NCBI GenBank assembly: GCA_013359235.1
Contig: JABWCE010000006.1
Span: forward strand, 1 to 64,000
Origin: Bacteroidota bacterium
GTDB taxonomy: Bacteria; Bacteroidota; Bacteroidia; NS11-12g; UBA9320
Reading direction: 5' to 3'
DNA length: 64,000 nt
Made by a program: the position numbers and the translations under genes
Shown: positions 32,768-42,304 of the stretch, in pieces
Layout of the letters: the number at the start of each line of letters is the position of its first letter
Position numbering within the stretch: the first letter of the stretch is position 1
Notes under the pieces: generated by a model
Told to the model about the DNA's origin: nothing
Database searches by the model: none
The model's input: only the letters and a program-made list of their open reading frames with translations

Positions 32768-35700
32768 CTATAATAAACTTATATTGCCTTCAATTGAATA
32801 TGAGTGGTTGTCGGCACCCATTGCTTTAATTTTGTAAATATATACACCCGACTGTGCCTTAACGCCTCTGTAATACCCATCCCATTCTTCGTCAATATTA
32901 TTGGTTTCAAATACTATTTCGCCCCATCTGTTGTAAATTCTGAAAGAGAAATTACGCCCTTTTAAATCTGTGAAATTTTCTACAAATATTGATTTTACCC
33001 CAATTTTTTCGTTTATACCATCACCATTAGGTGTAAAAGCGTTTGCAATTAACAATGTTGAAGGTGAAATAACACACGAAACATTTGAAAAACTCGTGTC
33101 CTGCAAATCTGAAGAAACTGCCATTATTCTATAACAATACGCTCCATGAATATTTTCAATGGTTTGATTGTGGTAGTATATGCTGTCTAAATTAGAACTT
33201 GTATATACTGATGAAAAATTACCATTTTTCTTTATTTGAAGGGTATAATCTTTCACACCATTTTTCCATGATTTATATGTATTCCAGTAAGCCTGGGTAA
33301 AATAGCTTGATGATGTGGTATTGATTACAATATTTTTTCCAATACCGCCTGCAATGCTTCTGTTTCCACATTTATCAGTTTCTACTATTGAATATATATA
33401 ATTCAAATTGTTTGTATTTACATCGTAATCTCTGTAATAATTTTCAAACAACTCGAAGTTTTCAATTTTGCTTGTTTCTACACAAATTCTACTTAATAAA
33501 TAATTGTTAAAATTGCTGTTTTTTGATGCTTCCCATTTTACAGATATTGAGTTATCTTCATTTACTGAAACATTTTTTATATCGGTATATTTTGGAGGAA
33601 ATTGAAAAACTGGAATACTTTGTGACAAATTGCTTCTTGAAATTAAATTGCCGTTTACAGCTTCAATGTAGTAAAAATATGTACGATTACACAATCCTGA
33701 ATCAGTATAAGTAAATTGGTTTGAATTTAAAGTTGCAATTTCTGTAAAATTAATTTCATCAGAAGTTTTTCGGTATAAAACATATTTGTCTGTATTATTC
33801 CAGCCTATATATGGAGTCCAATTTATTACAGAAACAAAAGATTTATTATTTTCAACTTTTAAGTAAATTGTACAATGTTTAGCTCCAATGCCACTTTCAT
33901 AGCCGCATATATCAGTAATTCTGTAATCAAAACAAACAGATGTATCTTTTGCAATCGGATTAGAATAAACAAATGTTTGCATTTCTTTACTTGTAGTATT
34001 ATAAACCTTCAAGCCGGTGTTTTCATTATATAAATTAGCCGATAAAAATCTTTGATATGTAATAGGTAAAGTATTTACAGAAACTGAATTATTATTGTTT
34101 ACACTAACAAAACTCAATTGGCCCGAAGGAATATCTTCGGGATTGGGAACATTTATAACTTTTGAAACAGTATTAAAACATTGGTTTTGGTCATAAACTG
34201 TAAGTTCAACAATATTAGCACCTGCATTTGAAAAAACATGATTAATAGATTTGGAGTTGTAAATTGTAGAATTGCCATAACTCTTTACTTCCCAATTGTA
34301 TTTAGTTAATAAAAAATCACTTTTTGAAGTATTATAAAAAGTAATTAGCTTTTGCTTGCAGATAGAATCAAAACTTACAAAATTGGCAACCGGGTTGGGG
34401 TTTACAAGTATTTTTACTTGCATACTATCTACACAAAAGTTAGTATTTTCAACTACTTGCGAAATGTAAAAATTTCCATTAGAGTTAAAATTTACAATTT
34501 TTTCATTAATTGGATTTCTGCTCGAATCTTTTTTATAAAAATTAGATTTTGTAACTGCAATAGCATTGTCAGTTAAGGTAATGGTTTCATCTTGACAAAT
34601 TATTGAATCGCTTACAGAAAATGTTGCCCATGAAGTTTGTTTTACAATAATTGGAGTAGGGCTTACATACTCTGCTTTGCAACCTAACGAATCAACAGCA
34701 TAAAGTATTGGAATATGTTCTTCTTTCAAATTGCTGCGATTTTCTATATTATATTTATGAATACCTATGGTTGTATCAAGCATTGAGCCATCATCATAAC
34801 TTAGGTAATGAGTAAATACATCTTCGCTTTTATCAATAAAAGTTACATTAAGTGGCTCGCAACCTATATTATTTTGCATTTCGAATTTTGGAACAGGTCC
34901 TACAACTTTTATATAATCTTTTTTAATAAGAGTATCACTACAGCCTTCGTTGCTTTTTGCAATTAACGAAACCATATATCCGTGTTTTATTCCTGTATTA
35001 TTTCTATAAATATTAGCTACAAAAGTATCGGTTGTAATAACTTTATTATTATCCCCAAAATTCCAAATTAACGAATCTGCATAGCTCGATTTTGAATTGA
35101 ACTGTGCATAAACAGGTGAACATTTCATCACTGTTTCAATTGCTTTGAAATTTGATTTCACAACTATTGATTTAATGTTTTTGTAAACAGTGTCAAAACA
35201 CATATTAAATTTTGAAGCAATAAGACCAACTCTGTTTACATTGTCAATATTGTATTTAATATTGATTGAACTGTTAAGTAAATTATCATTTGTTATTGCA
35301 TCTTTTGATAGTATCCAGTTTATTGAAGTAGGCAAAAGATATGAGCGATCGTTTAAATTAATTATTTGATTCGGGCAAACAACATCATCAGATATAGAAA
35401 AATCAGCTTTTACTCCAACATAAACAGGCTTTGAGGTGAGCCACTGTTTGCACCCGCTGCTGTTTGTTACTTCCAGATATATGTAATATTCGCCAGTTTT
35501 GTTAAATGTAATTTCCGGATTTCTGGCAGACTTATCAGAAATTGAAACATTTTCACTGTTTGAGGTTGTCCAGTTATATTTTATTTCGTTGTCGGGATTA
35601 TTGTAATGAAAATTTTCATTTATTTTTACAATAGGCTTCACCGTAAGTGGTGTGCATCCATTAAAAGTATCAAGTTTCATCTCTGCACCAATTCCATTCA

Positions 35701-37618
35701 CTTTAATCAAATCATTATTTACAATACTATCTCTACAGCCATTGTATATTTGGTGTACCATTTTAAAATCATATTCACCCGGATTATTAAGAGAAATATT
35801 TAAAGATGGAATTTCAGAATAAATTTCAGTATTATCAATTCTGTTTTTTAAATACCAAAAATAACGAAATTTTGCCCTTGAAGGCTCAGAAGTACCAATA
35901 GTAATAAGTTTTTCGTTTTTGCAAATAACCGGATTTTCAATTTTAAAATTGATTTTGGGAATAACAATTTCTATAACATTTATATTTTCTATTGAATCAA
36001 TACATCCAATGCCATTATCTGCTATCATTTTTACCGTGTAAAATCCGGTATCGTGGTATGAAAACGTAGGACTTTTTGAATTTGAAAAACCAAGTATTGA
36101 TTTTTTATCTTTATCATAAAAAGTCCATTTGAAACCATCTGTTACTTTATATGAACTTGGAGGTGTGTTTTGTGAAAAATTAATAATTTGGTCAACACAA
36201 CCAACCTTTGGTATAGCATCAAATGATGGCTTTATAGGTGTATTTCTTATAAATTTATTTTTTCTGAATGTATCAGTACATCCGTTTGAATGGCGTGTAA
36301 TAAGCATTACATCAAATTCGCCTTGTTGTTTTATTTTTATTGAGTCGTTAATTAAATTCGAAATTCTGATAACTTTTCCATTATCAAAATACATCCACTG
36401 GTAAATCATTTTACCAGGCTCATAAACCTTTGATTTATTTTTAAAATGAACCGTGTGAGGCATCATACAATGGTAATAATCATCGGAGGTAAACTCTGAT
36501 TTTACACCTTTTACTCTTAAATAATTATGTAAATTTTTTGAAATTTCACAACCATTGTAATTGTAAACCACCGTTAAATCGTATTTTCCAAGATTATCGT
36601 ATCTTGCCTTAAAAGTATAATTATCAGGATTTAATTTAACTGAAGCACCATTAGCATACCAAGTAAAAACACCAGGAACAGTTTTATCCTTATTTTCAAT
36701 TGTTACTACTCTTCCCTTACAAATTGTAGAATCAGAAAATTTTAAAGTCATTGAATCTATATGACCAAATGCAAGATAATCAATTTTATTTTTGGTGTGA
36801 GTACATCCTTTATCTGTAATTACCTGAAACGAAACAGAATATTTTCCTGAATATTTATATACAATAGTATCTGGTTCAACTACTGACTGTGACATAGGAA
36901 AACCACCGGGAGTTAACCATTTGTATGAAATTATTTTGTTATCATTACTTGTAATTATTGGACTAAAATTAACTTTTTTGCTTACACACCCCGAAGTATT
37001 ATCAGCAACAAAATCTATATTAACATTCTTATAAATAATTGCAGTAGAATCAAACTCTTTGATAGCTCTGCATCCATTATTATCTTCAACAACCATTGAT
37101 ATACGTTTTACTCCTGTGGTACTGAAATTGTGAGTTTGCTTTGCCAAAGCATTGTAATAATTTGTTCCATCAATAACCCAACTTCGTTTTACCGAATTTT
37201 TTGTTAAATCAAAATAGGTTACTGTATCAGTGCCATAACAAAGTTTTTTTCTCGAAATACTAAATTGTGGTTCAGGTTTGGGAAAAACCTCTAAAAATTC
37301 ATTTTTGAAAATATTGCAAACTTTTCCGTTAGCATATTTAATTTTAACATTTACGTTAATTTTACCTGAATTTTGAATGTAAGCATAAAAAGTATCATAT
37401 CCCTGCTGGATTCCTTTCCCTACTTCCCAATAAAATTTTGAACCTGCTGGCGCATTATTTACCACAAGTTTAAAAAGTGCTGGTTGGCAAAGACCTGTTT
37501 CTTTTGCTATAAGATTTTCATTAAAATCACATTGTGCCTTTGCAAAAAAAGTTAAATTGAATAATAACAAGCCAAGAATGGCTCTCTTTGAAAATTGTGT
37601 CGTAATCAGGTACAGCAT
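32768..37618 (-). CDS. Giant PKD/FN3 secreted protein with T9SS type B C-terminal domain
   Basis: From ATG 37618 this is 1616 aa with signal peptide MLYLITTQFSKRAILGLLLF ending FAKAQ. It is an array of about a dozen PKD/Ig-like units, recognisable by repeated 'G-C-x-P-L/V-x-V-x-F' starts (GCVSKKVNFSP, GCVDQIINFSQ, GCEPLNVTFID, KCSPVYAQFNS) and W-x-F/Y cores. FN3-like domains follow in the last third (SVINWTPYIGWNN, SVSVKWEASKNSNF-type). The end, ANAFTPNGDGINEKIGV through RIYNRWGEIVFETN and EEWDGYYRG, is a type B sorting domain. It is a predicted cell-surface T9SS product. A purine-rich GGAGAAAA stretch precedes the ATG. A longer reading frame from 37672 adds residues before the signal peptide and was not used. 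Confidence 0.87.
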   Translation of the reverse strand: MLYLITTQFSKRAILGLLLFNLTFFAKAQCDFNENLIAKETGLCQPALFKLVVNNAPAGSKFYWEVGKGIQQGYDTFYAYIQNSGKINVNVKIKYANGKVCNIFKNEFLEVFPKPEPQFSISRKKLCYGTDTVTYFDLTKNSVKRSWVIDGTNYYNALAKQTHNFSTTGVKRISMVVEDNNGCRAIKEFDSTAIIYKNVNIDFVADNTSGCVSKKVNFSPIITSNDNKIISYKWLTPGGFPMSQSVVEPDTIVYKYSGKYSVSFQVITDKGCTHTKNKIDYLAFGHIDSMTLKFSDSTICKGRVVTIENKDKTVPGVFTWYANGASVKLNPDNYTFKARYDNLGKYDLTVVYNYNGCEISKNLHNYLRVKGVKSEFTSDDYYHCMMPHTVHFKNKSKVYEPGKMIYQWMYFDNGKVIRISNLINDSIKIKQQGEFDVMLITRHSNGCTDTFRKNKFIRNTPIKPSFDAIPKVGCVDQIINFSQNTPPSSYKVTDGFKWTFYDKDKKSILGFSNSKSPTFSYHDTGFYTVKMIADNGIGCIDSIENINVIEIVIPKINFKIENPVICKNEKLITIGTSEPSRAKFRYFWYLKNRIDNTEIYSEIPSLNISLNNPGEYDFKMVHQIYNGCRDSIVNNDLIKVNGIGAEMKLDTFNGCTPLTVKPIVKINENFHYNNPDNEIKYNWTTSNSENVSISDKSARNPEITFNKTGEYYIYLEVTNSSGCKQWLTSKPVYVGVKADFSISDDVVCPNQIINLNDRSYLLPTSINWILSKDAITNDNLLNSSINIKYNIDNVNRVGLIASKFNMCFDTVYKNIKSIVVKSNFKAIETVMKCSPVYAQFNSKSSYADSLIWNFGDNNKVITTDTFVANIYRNNTGIKHGYMVSLIAKSNEGCSDTLIKKDYIKVVGPVPKFEMQNNIGCEPLNVTFIDKSEDVFTHYLSYDDGSMLDTTIGIHKYNIENRSNLKEEHIPILYAVDSLGCKAEYVSPTPIIVKQTSWATFSVSDSIICQDETITLTDNAIAVTKSNFYKKDSSRNPINEKIVNFNSNGNFYISQVVENTNFCVDSMQVKILVNPNPVANFVSFDSICKQKLITFYNTSKSDFLLTKYNWEVKSYGNSTIYNSKSINHVFSNAGANIVELTVYDQNQCFNTVSKVINVPNPEDIPSGQLSFVSVNNNNSVSVNTLPITYQRFLSANLYNENTGLKVYNTTSKEMQTFVYSNPIAKDTSVCFDYRITDICGYESGIGAKHCTIYLKVENNKSFVSVINWTPYIGWNNTDKYVLYRKTSDEINFTEIATLNSNQFTYTDSGLCNRTYFYYIEAVNGNLISRSNLSQSIPVFQFPPKYTDIKNVSVNEDNSISVKWEASKNSNFNNYLLSRICVETSKIENFELFENYYRDYDVNTNNLNYIYSIVETDKCGNRSIAGGIGKNIVINTTSSSYFTQAYWNTYKSWKNGVKDYTLQIKKNGNFSSVYTSSNLDSIYYHNQTIENIHGAYCYRIMAVSSDLQDTSFSNVSCVISPSTLLIANAFTPNGDGINEKIGVKSIFVENFTDLKGRNFSFRIYNRWGEIVFETNNIDEEWDGYYRGVKAQSGVYIYKIKAMGADNHSYSIEGNISLL

Positions 37619-37715
37619 AATATTTTTCTCCTTTCCCTCGTTATGCCTTGATTTTATTGGTATCAGGCACAAAATTTTAATTTAAATTGTCAATAAAAAA
37701 TTAAAATTCGAGGTG

Positions 37716-37724
37716 ACAAATATA
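37716..37724 (-). promoter_or_regulatory. -7 promoter box of the giant type B cargo gene
   Basis: On the minus strand TATATTTGT is an exact TAnnTTTGY match. It is about 97 bases upstream of ATG 37618, so this gene would have a longer leader than most others here. Confidence 0.45.
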
Positions 37725-37869
37725 CAAAATTTTTGATATTCCAAATATTTTTTTTAAAAATTTTCCACTTTTTTTATACAAAATCACTAAAATAGACAAG
37801 TAAATTTTTCTCTAATTTGATTTGATTATATTAATTAATTTTACAGCCAAAATATTTATAAGAAAAATT

Positions 37870-38571
37870 ATGAAAACAAAATTTATAATTAGCTTGATGA
37901 TGTTTGCAATTACAGCATTTGCAATTATTTCGTGCAATAAACAATCGGGCGATAATTCTAAAAAACTTTTAGAAAGGGCTTTAAAATACAAAGATTTCGC
38001 CACTGCTGCCTTTGCATACAATAAGTTATTGATAAAAGATACGTCAAACATTGAATACAAAGATTCATTAGCTCGAATTTATATTCGTTCGGGTAATTAC
38101 GAAGGCGGAGCAATGCTTGCAGAGCAAGTACTTTCAAAAAATAAATCAGAAAAAAAACTGATGGAACTCTTAGGCGTAGCTTACGAACAATTGAATAACA
38201 CAGAAAAATCTATTTCAATTTTTAATTCTCTTTATAAAACCACATCAGATCCTGTGTATTTATATAAAATAGCTGCCATGTATTTTGATAATACAATGTT
38301 TGAAAAAGCTGACAGTATAGCCGATTATATGATTAAAAATGCTGATACAAGTAAAATTATTAATATTAATTTGCCAAACGGTCAATCTCAAACTGTTCCT
38401 ATACTTGCTGCTTGTTATAATATGAAAGGTGCAATTTATGCTGAGGGTAAAAGCGATTTAAATAATGCGATAATTTATTTTAATAAAGCTTTGAAAATTT
38501 CGCCCGATTTTCAATATCCAAATATGTATCTTGAAAGAATTGCAAGATATGTTCAGCAAGGAGGAAAGTAA
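37870..38571 (+). CDS. TPR-repeat lipoprotein
   Basis: From ATG 37870 this is 233 aa. The N-terminal signal ends in a lipobox-like AIISC, so the protein is probably an anchored lipoprotein. The mature part consists of helical tetratricopeptide-like repeats: LLERALKYKDFATAAFAYNK, ARIYIRSGNYEGGAMLAEQ, LGVAYEQLNNTEKSISIFN, YKIAAMYFDNTMFEKADS and DLNNAIIYFNKALKISPDF. TPR lipoproteins in Bacteroidota often scaffold envelope complexes, but no partner is identified. It is convergent with the barrel gene of the redox operon, with three bases between the stops. An in-frame upstream start at 37822 would place the signal peptide 16 residues in and was rejected. Confidence 0.82.
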   Translation: MKTKFIISLMMFAITAFAIISCNKQSGDNSKKLLERALKYKDFATAAFAYNKLLIKDTSNIEYKDSLARIYIRSGNYEGGAMLAEQVLSKNKSEKKLMELLGVAYEQLNNTEKSISIFNSLYKTTSDPVYLYKIAAMYFDNTMFEKADSIADYMIKNADTSKIININLPNGQSQTVPILAACYNMKGAIYAEGKSDLNNAIIYFNKALKISPDFQYPNMYLERIARYVQQGGK

Positions 38572-38574
38572 CGA

Positions 38575-39591
38575 TTACTCATTATCTTCATTCAAAAAAA
38601 AACGATACGAAAAACCAGTTGAAATATGAAACTGCGAGGCTATTTGTGTTTTAGTTACATATTGGTAAATCGGAATTTCTGACAGGACAAAAACTACAAC
38701 TTTTCCTTTTAAAGTGTAATTGAGTTGCGGAACTATGTATATTTTTTTACTGCCTGTAGCAAACGGGTCGTAATTTGGATAATCATAAAGTAATACATTT
38801 TCATTAATTTTCATTTTTTCAATCCTTTCATATTTTACTTGTGCAGTAATTCCCAATGTTTTATACAATGTTTTGCTTGCAAATAATCCTGCCGAGAAAT
38901 AATCACCTTGTTTTTCTCCCAACTGGTTCCATCCCTTTTTAATATATGTAACATTAGCAAATGTTTTAAATTTTTTAAATTCTTTCATAAAAAAACCGTA
39001 CAACAATATATCGTGAGATCCCGAACTTGGTTGTACTGCAAGTGGCATAGTTACATAATACTTTTCGCCCGAAAATGGTTCTGTTTTTGAAAAAGAATCA
39101 TTGTATTTTCCTAATGGAATTTTAATACCCAAACCAATAGTAGCTTCGGTTCTTAAATTTTTCTTCTTTTTATTGTAAATGTCGTATCGCGGAAAAATAA
39201 TTAAATCACCAATACCATTTGATTTTATAATTTCATTGGTTTTATTCACACTATCATACAATCCCACTTGTTTTTTATTTAAAAAATAACCAAAATCAAA
39301 TGAAATAGTAAACTTATCGCTCAATCCATATCCTATTCTATTAAAAATGTAATCACTTTCAAAATGATCTAAAAAATCTTTGGCTGGTTTTGTACCCGTT
39401 AAAAATTTTTTTGTACTTATATGCTGATAGTTAACATTTACTTCAAATTGATTTTCTTGTAATACGCCTTGCGATGCACCCCCAGCCAACGGGCTTCCAC
39501 TTCCACCAGCACAGCACTGCGAATTTGCCGTTTTTATAAACAAAATACTTGTAAAAGTAAAAACTATTGTGGCTTTGAAAATTACAGACAC
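38575..39591 (-). CDS. Outer-membrane beta-barrel protein with N-terminal Cys-Cys/Gly motif
   Basis: This 338-aa protein has a signal peptide ending ...IKTANSQ (about residue 25). It is directly followed by a striking CCAGGSGSPLAGGASQG segment (26 onward) that would lie at the mature N-terminus. The rest alternates amphipathic strands, with LRTEATIGLGIKIPLG, HDILLYGFFMKEF, IYIVPQLNYTLKGKV and a terminal HISTGFSYRFFL, like a 10-14-stranded outer-membrane barrel. Vicinal cysteines with flexible glycines suggest metal or disulfide chemistry; that is inference. It is the last gene of a three-gene operon after two thioredoxin-fold proteins, only six bases behind the second. No characterised family is recognised. 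Confidence 0.78.
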   Translation of the reverse strand: MSVIFKATIVFTFTSILFIKTANSQCCAGGSGSPLAGGASQGVLQENQFEVNVNYQHISTKKFLTGTKPAKDFLDHFESDYIFNRIGYGLSDKFTISFDFGYFLNKKQVGLYDSVNKTNEIIKSNGIGDLIIFPRYDIYNKKKKNLRTEATIGLGIKIPLGKYNDSFSKTEPFSGEKYYVTMPLAVQPSSGSHDILLYGFFMKEFKKFKTFANVTYIKKGWNQLGEKQGDYFSAGLFASKTLYKTLGITAQVKYERIEKMKINENVLLYDYPNYDPFATGSKKIYIVPQLNYTLKGKVVVFVLSEIPIYQYVTKTQIASQFHISTGFSYRFFLNEDNE

Positions 39592-39597
39592 TTTTTT

Positions 39598-40380
39598 TTA
39601 ATTATTAATAATTATTTTGAGTGTTTTATTAACTTTTTCATTGAATATTTTAAGAAAATAAACGCCATCGTTTAAATTTTCAGTACAAATTTCTAATGAA
39701 TTTTCACCTGAATTAAAATATTTGTTTTCTTCAATTTTTTGAATTTCCGAACCAACAATGTTCAAAACGCTAATATTAAGTTTTTCGGGATTTTTTAAAT
39801 TAAAATTTAAAGTAAGTTTTTCGTTTGATGGGTTGGGTAAAATTTCTGTTTTGTAAATAAAATCATCAATTTCTTTTAGGTTTAATGTAGCAGCAATGGC
39901 AGCATTCAATGAATTTTGCAGTTTAGTAATATTTGAAATATTTGAATTATTTTCATTAAAAAAAACATCATGTCCTTTCCCCGCAATTATTACAACTTTG
40001 GGCATTCCGTTTGTACCATAATCAGTCATTTTTATTGCTGAATTTGAAAATTTTATAGTATTTGGCATACCATTGTTATCTGTCCAGCTAATAATTGATG
40101 GGCAAGCTGTATTTGCATAATCATCTGCTACAAACATTACAATTTTGCCCGGATAAATTGTATCATAACTTTTCACAACATTGTAAGTTGTTTTTGATGG
40201 TCCAATACAACTGCTGCATGGCATTACCCAATCAATAACTACAACTTTTCCCGAATCGAGGTTTTTAAACAAATCATGAGTTTTTCCACTACAATCATTA
40301 CAAGTAAAATTTACAGCTTTTTGAGCATTTGCAATTGAAAAGCAAAGTAATAAAATGGTGAAAATTATATTTTTTTTCAT
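39598..40380 (-). CDS. Secreted thioredoxin-fold protein with T9SS type A sorting domain (copy 2)
   Basis: This 260-aa protein has a signal peptide (1-19) and a thioredoxin-like domain with the redox motif CSSC (Cys55, Cys58) in VVIDWVMPCSSCIGPSK. A second pair lies near the mature N-terminus (CNDC, Cys27 and Cys30), and a further Cys93 is in NTACPSIISW. A cis-Pro strand (GMPKVVII) follows. The last ~75 residues (ILPNPSNEKLTLNF, LNIVGSEIQ, DGVYFLKIF) are a type A T9SS sorting domain. It is therefore a predicted surface or secreted disulfide/redox protein. It is a close paralogue of the next gene upstream (40389-41162), from which it is separated by eight bases. Confidence 0.82.
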   Translation of the reverse strand: MKKNIIFTILLLCFSIANAQKAVNFTCNDCSGKTHDLFKNLDSGKVVVIDWVMPCSSCIGPSKTTYNVVKSYDTIYPGKIVMFVADDYANTACPSIISWTDNNGMPNTIKFSNSAIKMTDYGTNGMPKVVIIAGKGHDVFFNENNSNISNITKLQNSLNAAIAATLNLKEIDDFIYKTEILPNPSNEKLTLNFNLKNPEKLNISVLNIVGSEIQKIEENKYFNSGENSLEICTENLNDGVYFLKIFNEKVNKTLKIIINN

Positions 40381-40388
40381 ATAAAATC

Positions 40389-41162
40389 TTAATTATTAAT
40401 GTTTAATTTTAAAGTTATAAAAGTTTTATTGTTAAATATATTCAGAAAATAAATACCATTGTTAAATTCATCAGTATTCAAATCAATTTTTGACTTATTT
40501 TCATGTATTTTCAATGTTTTTTCGGCAATGTTTTTGCCTGAAATATCAGTAATTTTTATTATAAAAGTTTCAGGTTTTAAGATATTAAAATTTAGATAAT
40601 GCTTTTTTTCTACGAAGTTTTCTGTTAAAAATATTTGCTTATTTTGTTTTTCAAATCTTTTTATTGATGCCTTACCCGAAAGTGCATCATTAAATGCATT
40701 TTTAAGTTTTTGAATATTCCCGGCTTCAAAATCTACTTCGTTAAAATATACATAATGTGATTTGTTCCCAATAATTACAACTTTGGGCATTCCTGGCAAA
40801 CCATAATCTTCCATAATTATTGATGTATCAGAGAATTTTTTAGTTTTTATCATCCCGTAATTATTTGTCCAACTTACTATTGATTGGCAATCGGTATCAG
40901 CCCTGTCATCGCAAACGTACATTCTTATTTTATCAGGAAAAGAATCAGAATAACTTTGAATAATGTTGTAAACAGTTTTTGAGGGGTCTATACATGAGCC
41001 ACAAGGCATTACCCAATCTAATACAATTATATAACCCGAATCGAGTTCGTTAAATAAATTGTGCTTATTTCCATCACAATCATTACATACAAAATTGGTT
41101 GCAAACTGTGAAAAAGAAAAATTGCACATAAAAACAAAAGCAAACAGAATATATTTTCTCAT
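40389..41162 (-). CDS. Secreted thioredoxin-fold protein with T9SS type A sorting domain (copy 1)
   Basis: This 257-aa protein has the same build as its downstream neighbour. A signal peptide (1-18) is followed by CNDC (Cys26, Cys29), the active-site-like CGSC (Cys54, Cys57) in IVLDWVMPCGSCIDPSK, extra cysteines at 84 and 92, and a GMPKVVII cis-Pro strand. The T9SS tail ends with NGIYLFNIF-like strands (actual: FNNGIYFLNIFNN). With its paralogue it forms a tandem pair that clearly arose by duplication and then diverged. The CxxC replaces the CPxC/CGPC of ordinary thioredoxin or TlpA. A -7 box lies upstream. Role unknown; surface thiol chemistry or metal handling is a guess. Confidence 0.82.
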   Translation of the reverse strand: MRKYILFAFVFMCNFSFSQFATNFVCNDCDGNKHNLFNELDSGYIIVLDWVMPCGSCIDPSKTVYNIIQSYSDSFPDKIRMYVCDDRADTDCQSIVSWTNNYGMIKTKKFSDTSIIMEDYGLPGMPKVVIIGNKSHYVYFNEVDFEAGNIQKLKNAFNDALSGKASIKRFEKQNKQIFLTENFVEKKHYLNFNILKPETFIIKITDISGKNIAEKTLKIHENKSKIDLNTDEFNNGIYFLNIFNNKTFITLKLNINN

Positions 41163-41175
41163 TTAAAATATTCTC

Positions 41176-41184
41176 ACAAATTTA
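41176..41184 (-). promoter_or_regulatory. -7 promoter box of the redox operon
   Basis: On the minus strand TAAATTTGT is an exact TAnnTTTGY match, 13 bases before ATG 41162. It would drive both thioredoxin-fold genes and the barrel gene. Confidence 0.55.
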
Positions 41185-41257
41185 GTGTAAATACATAGCA
41201 TAAATTATATTTTTTAACAAAAATTCTTTAAAATTGAAGTTATAAAATTTAATAAAA

Positions 41258-42304
41258 ATGAAATATCCAAAAAAGGTAACAATAGGCGATATTACTGTGA
41301 GAGACGGATTTCAGCACGAAGAAAATTATATACCTGCCGAAGCAAAACTATGGCTAAGCGAACAACTTATACTTGCAGGTTTTAAACATATAGAAGTTAC
41401 AAATTTGGGTAATCCTGTGGGAATGCCTCAATTTAAAGATGCTGATATTTTAATGAAAAATCTCAGAATAAGTAAACTCATCGAACATTTGATAAATGAA
41501 GTGTCTATTACAGCGGTAACTATTAGAGAAAAAGCCATAGAAAGAGCAATAGAAAACAAAAAAGAAGGTTTTGGTCCTGATAGAATTTTGTTGATGGTTT
41601 CAACTAGCGAATCACATCATTACAAAAATTCAGGTTTAAATATTGACGATTATTGGAAAATGGCTGAAAAATATATAAAACTTGCACATAATGCAGGTAT
41701 AAAAGTAAACGGAACTGTAAGTACAATTTGGGGATGCCCAATTGAAGGACCTACTGAAATGACAAAAGCAGTAGATTTTGCTCAAAGATGGTTTGATATA
41801 GGAGCAGACGATGTTGAACATGCCGACCATGATGGCTCTGCTTCGCCAGACAGAATTTATAAGTATTTTTCAATGCTATTAGATAAATTTCAAAATCCTA
41901 AAAAACACATTGTACATCTGCATACAACACGTGGTTGGGGCTTGGCAAATGTACTATCTGCTTTGCAAGCCGGTATGACTAATTTCGAAGCTACAATGGG
42001 TGGAATTGGTGGGCAACCAGCTAATTTTGTTAGCGGTGTACCTGTAAAAGGAACAGGAAAATACTATTACAGCGACCCAAGCATTACAGGTTTGGTTTGT
42101 ACTGAGGATTTGGTTGTAATGCTTGACGAAATGGGAATTGAAACGAATCTGGATATTGATAAAATTCTTGAAATTGGTTCGATGACAGAGCGTATTGTAG
42201 GAAGACGTTTGCGTTCGGAATGTATAAAAACAGGAAGAATTCCCAAAAACCTTAAAAATCCTATAGAAAAAATAGAAATACCGAGCAGACCTAAAATTAT
42301 CTAA
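41258..42304 (+). CDS. HMGL-like (pyruvate carboxyltransferase superfamily) protein
   Basis: This 348-aa TIM-barrel protein belongs to the DRE-TIM/HMGL-like superfamily. Its N-terminal signature is GDITVRDGFQHEE with the paired Arg15 and Asp16, and the metal-binding HLH is at His220/His222 in HIVHLHTTRGWG. A Gly-rich MGGIGGQP loop follows. Superfamily members include HMG-CoA lyase, isopropylmalate, homocitrate and citramalate synthases; the 'GGIGGQP' loop differs from the canonical 'GGCPYAPG' lyase loop. The substrate is not identified. The 3' end shares CTAA with the convergent HMG-CoA lyase gene. A related enzyme being encoded opposite may reflect a shared pathway or ancient duplication. 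Confidence 0.8.
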   Translation: MKYPKKVTIGDITVRDGFQHEENYIPAEAKLWLSEQLILAGFKHIEVTNLGNPVGMPQFKDADILMKNLRISKLIEHLINEVSITAVTIREKAIERAIENKKEGFGPDRILLMVSTSESHHYKNSGLNIDDYWKMAEKYIKLAHNAGIKVNGTVSTIWGCPIEGPTEMTKAVDFAQRWFDIGADDVEHADHDGSASPDRIYKYFSMLLDKFQNPKKHIVHLHTTRGWGLANVLSALQAGMTNFEATMGGIGGQPANFVSGVPVKGTGKYYYSDPSITGLVCTEDLVVMLDEMGIETNLDIDKILEIGSMTERIVGRRLRSECIKTGRIPKNLKNPIEKIEIPSRPKII

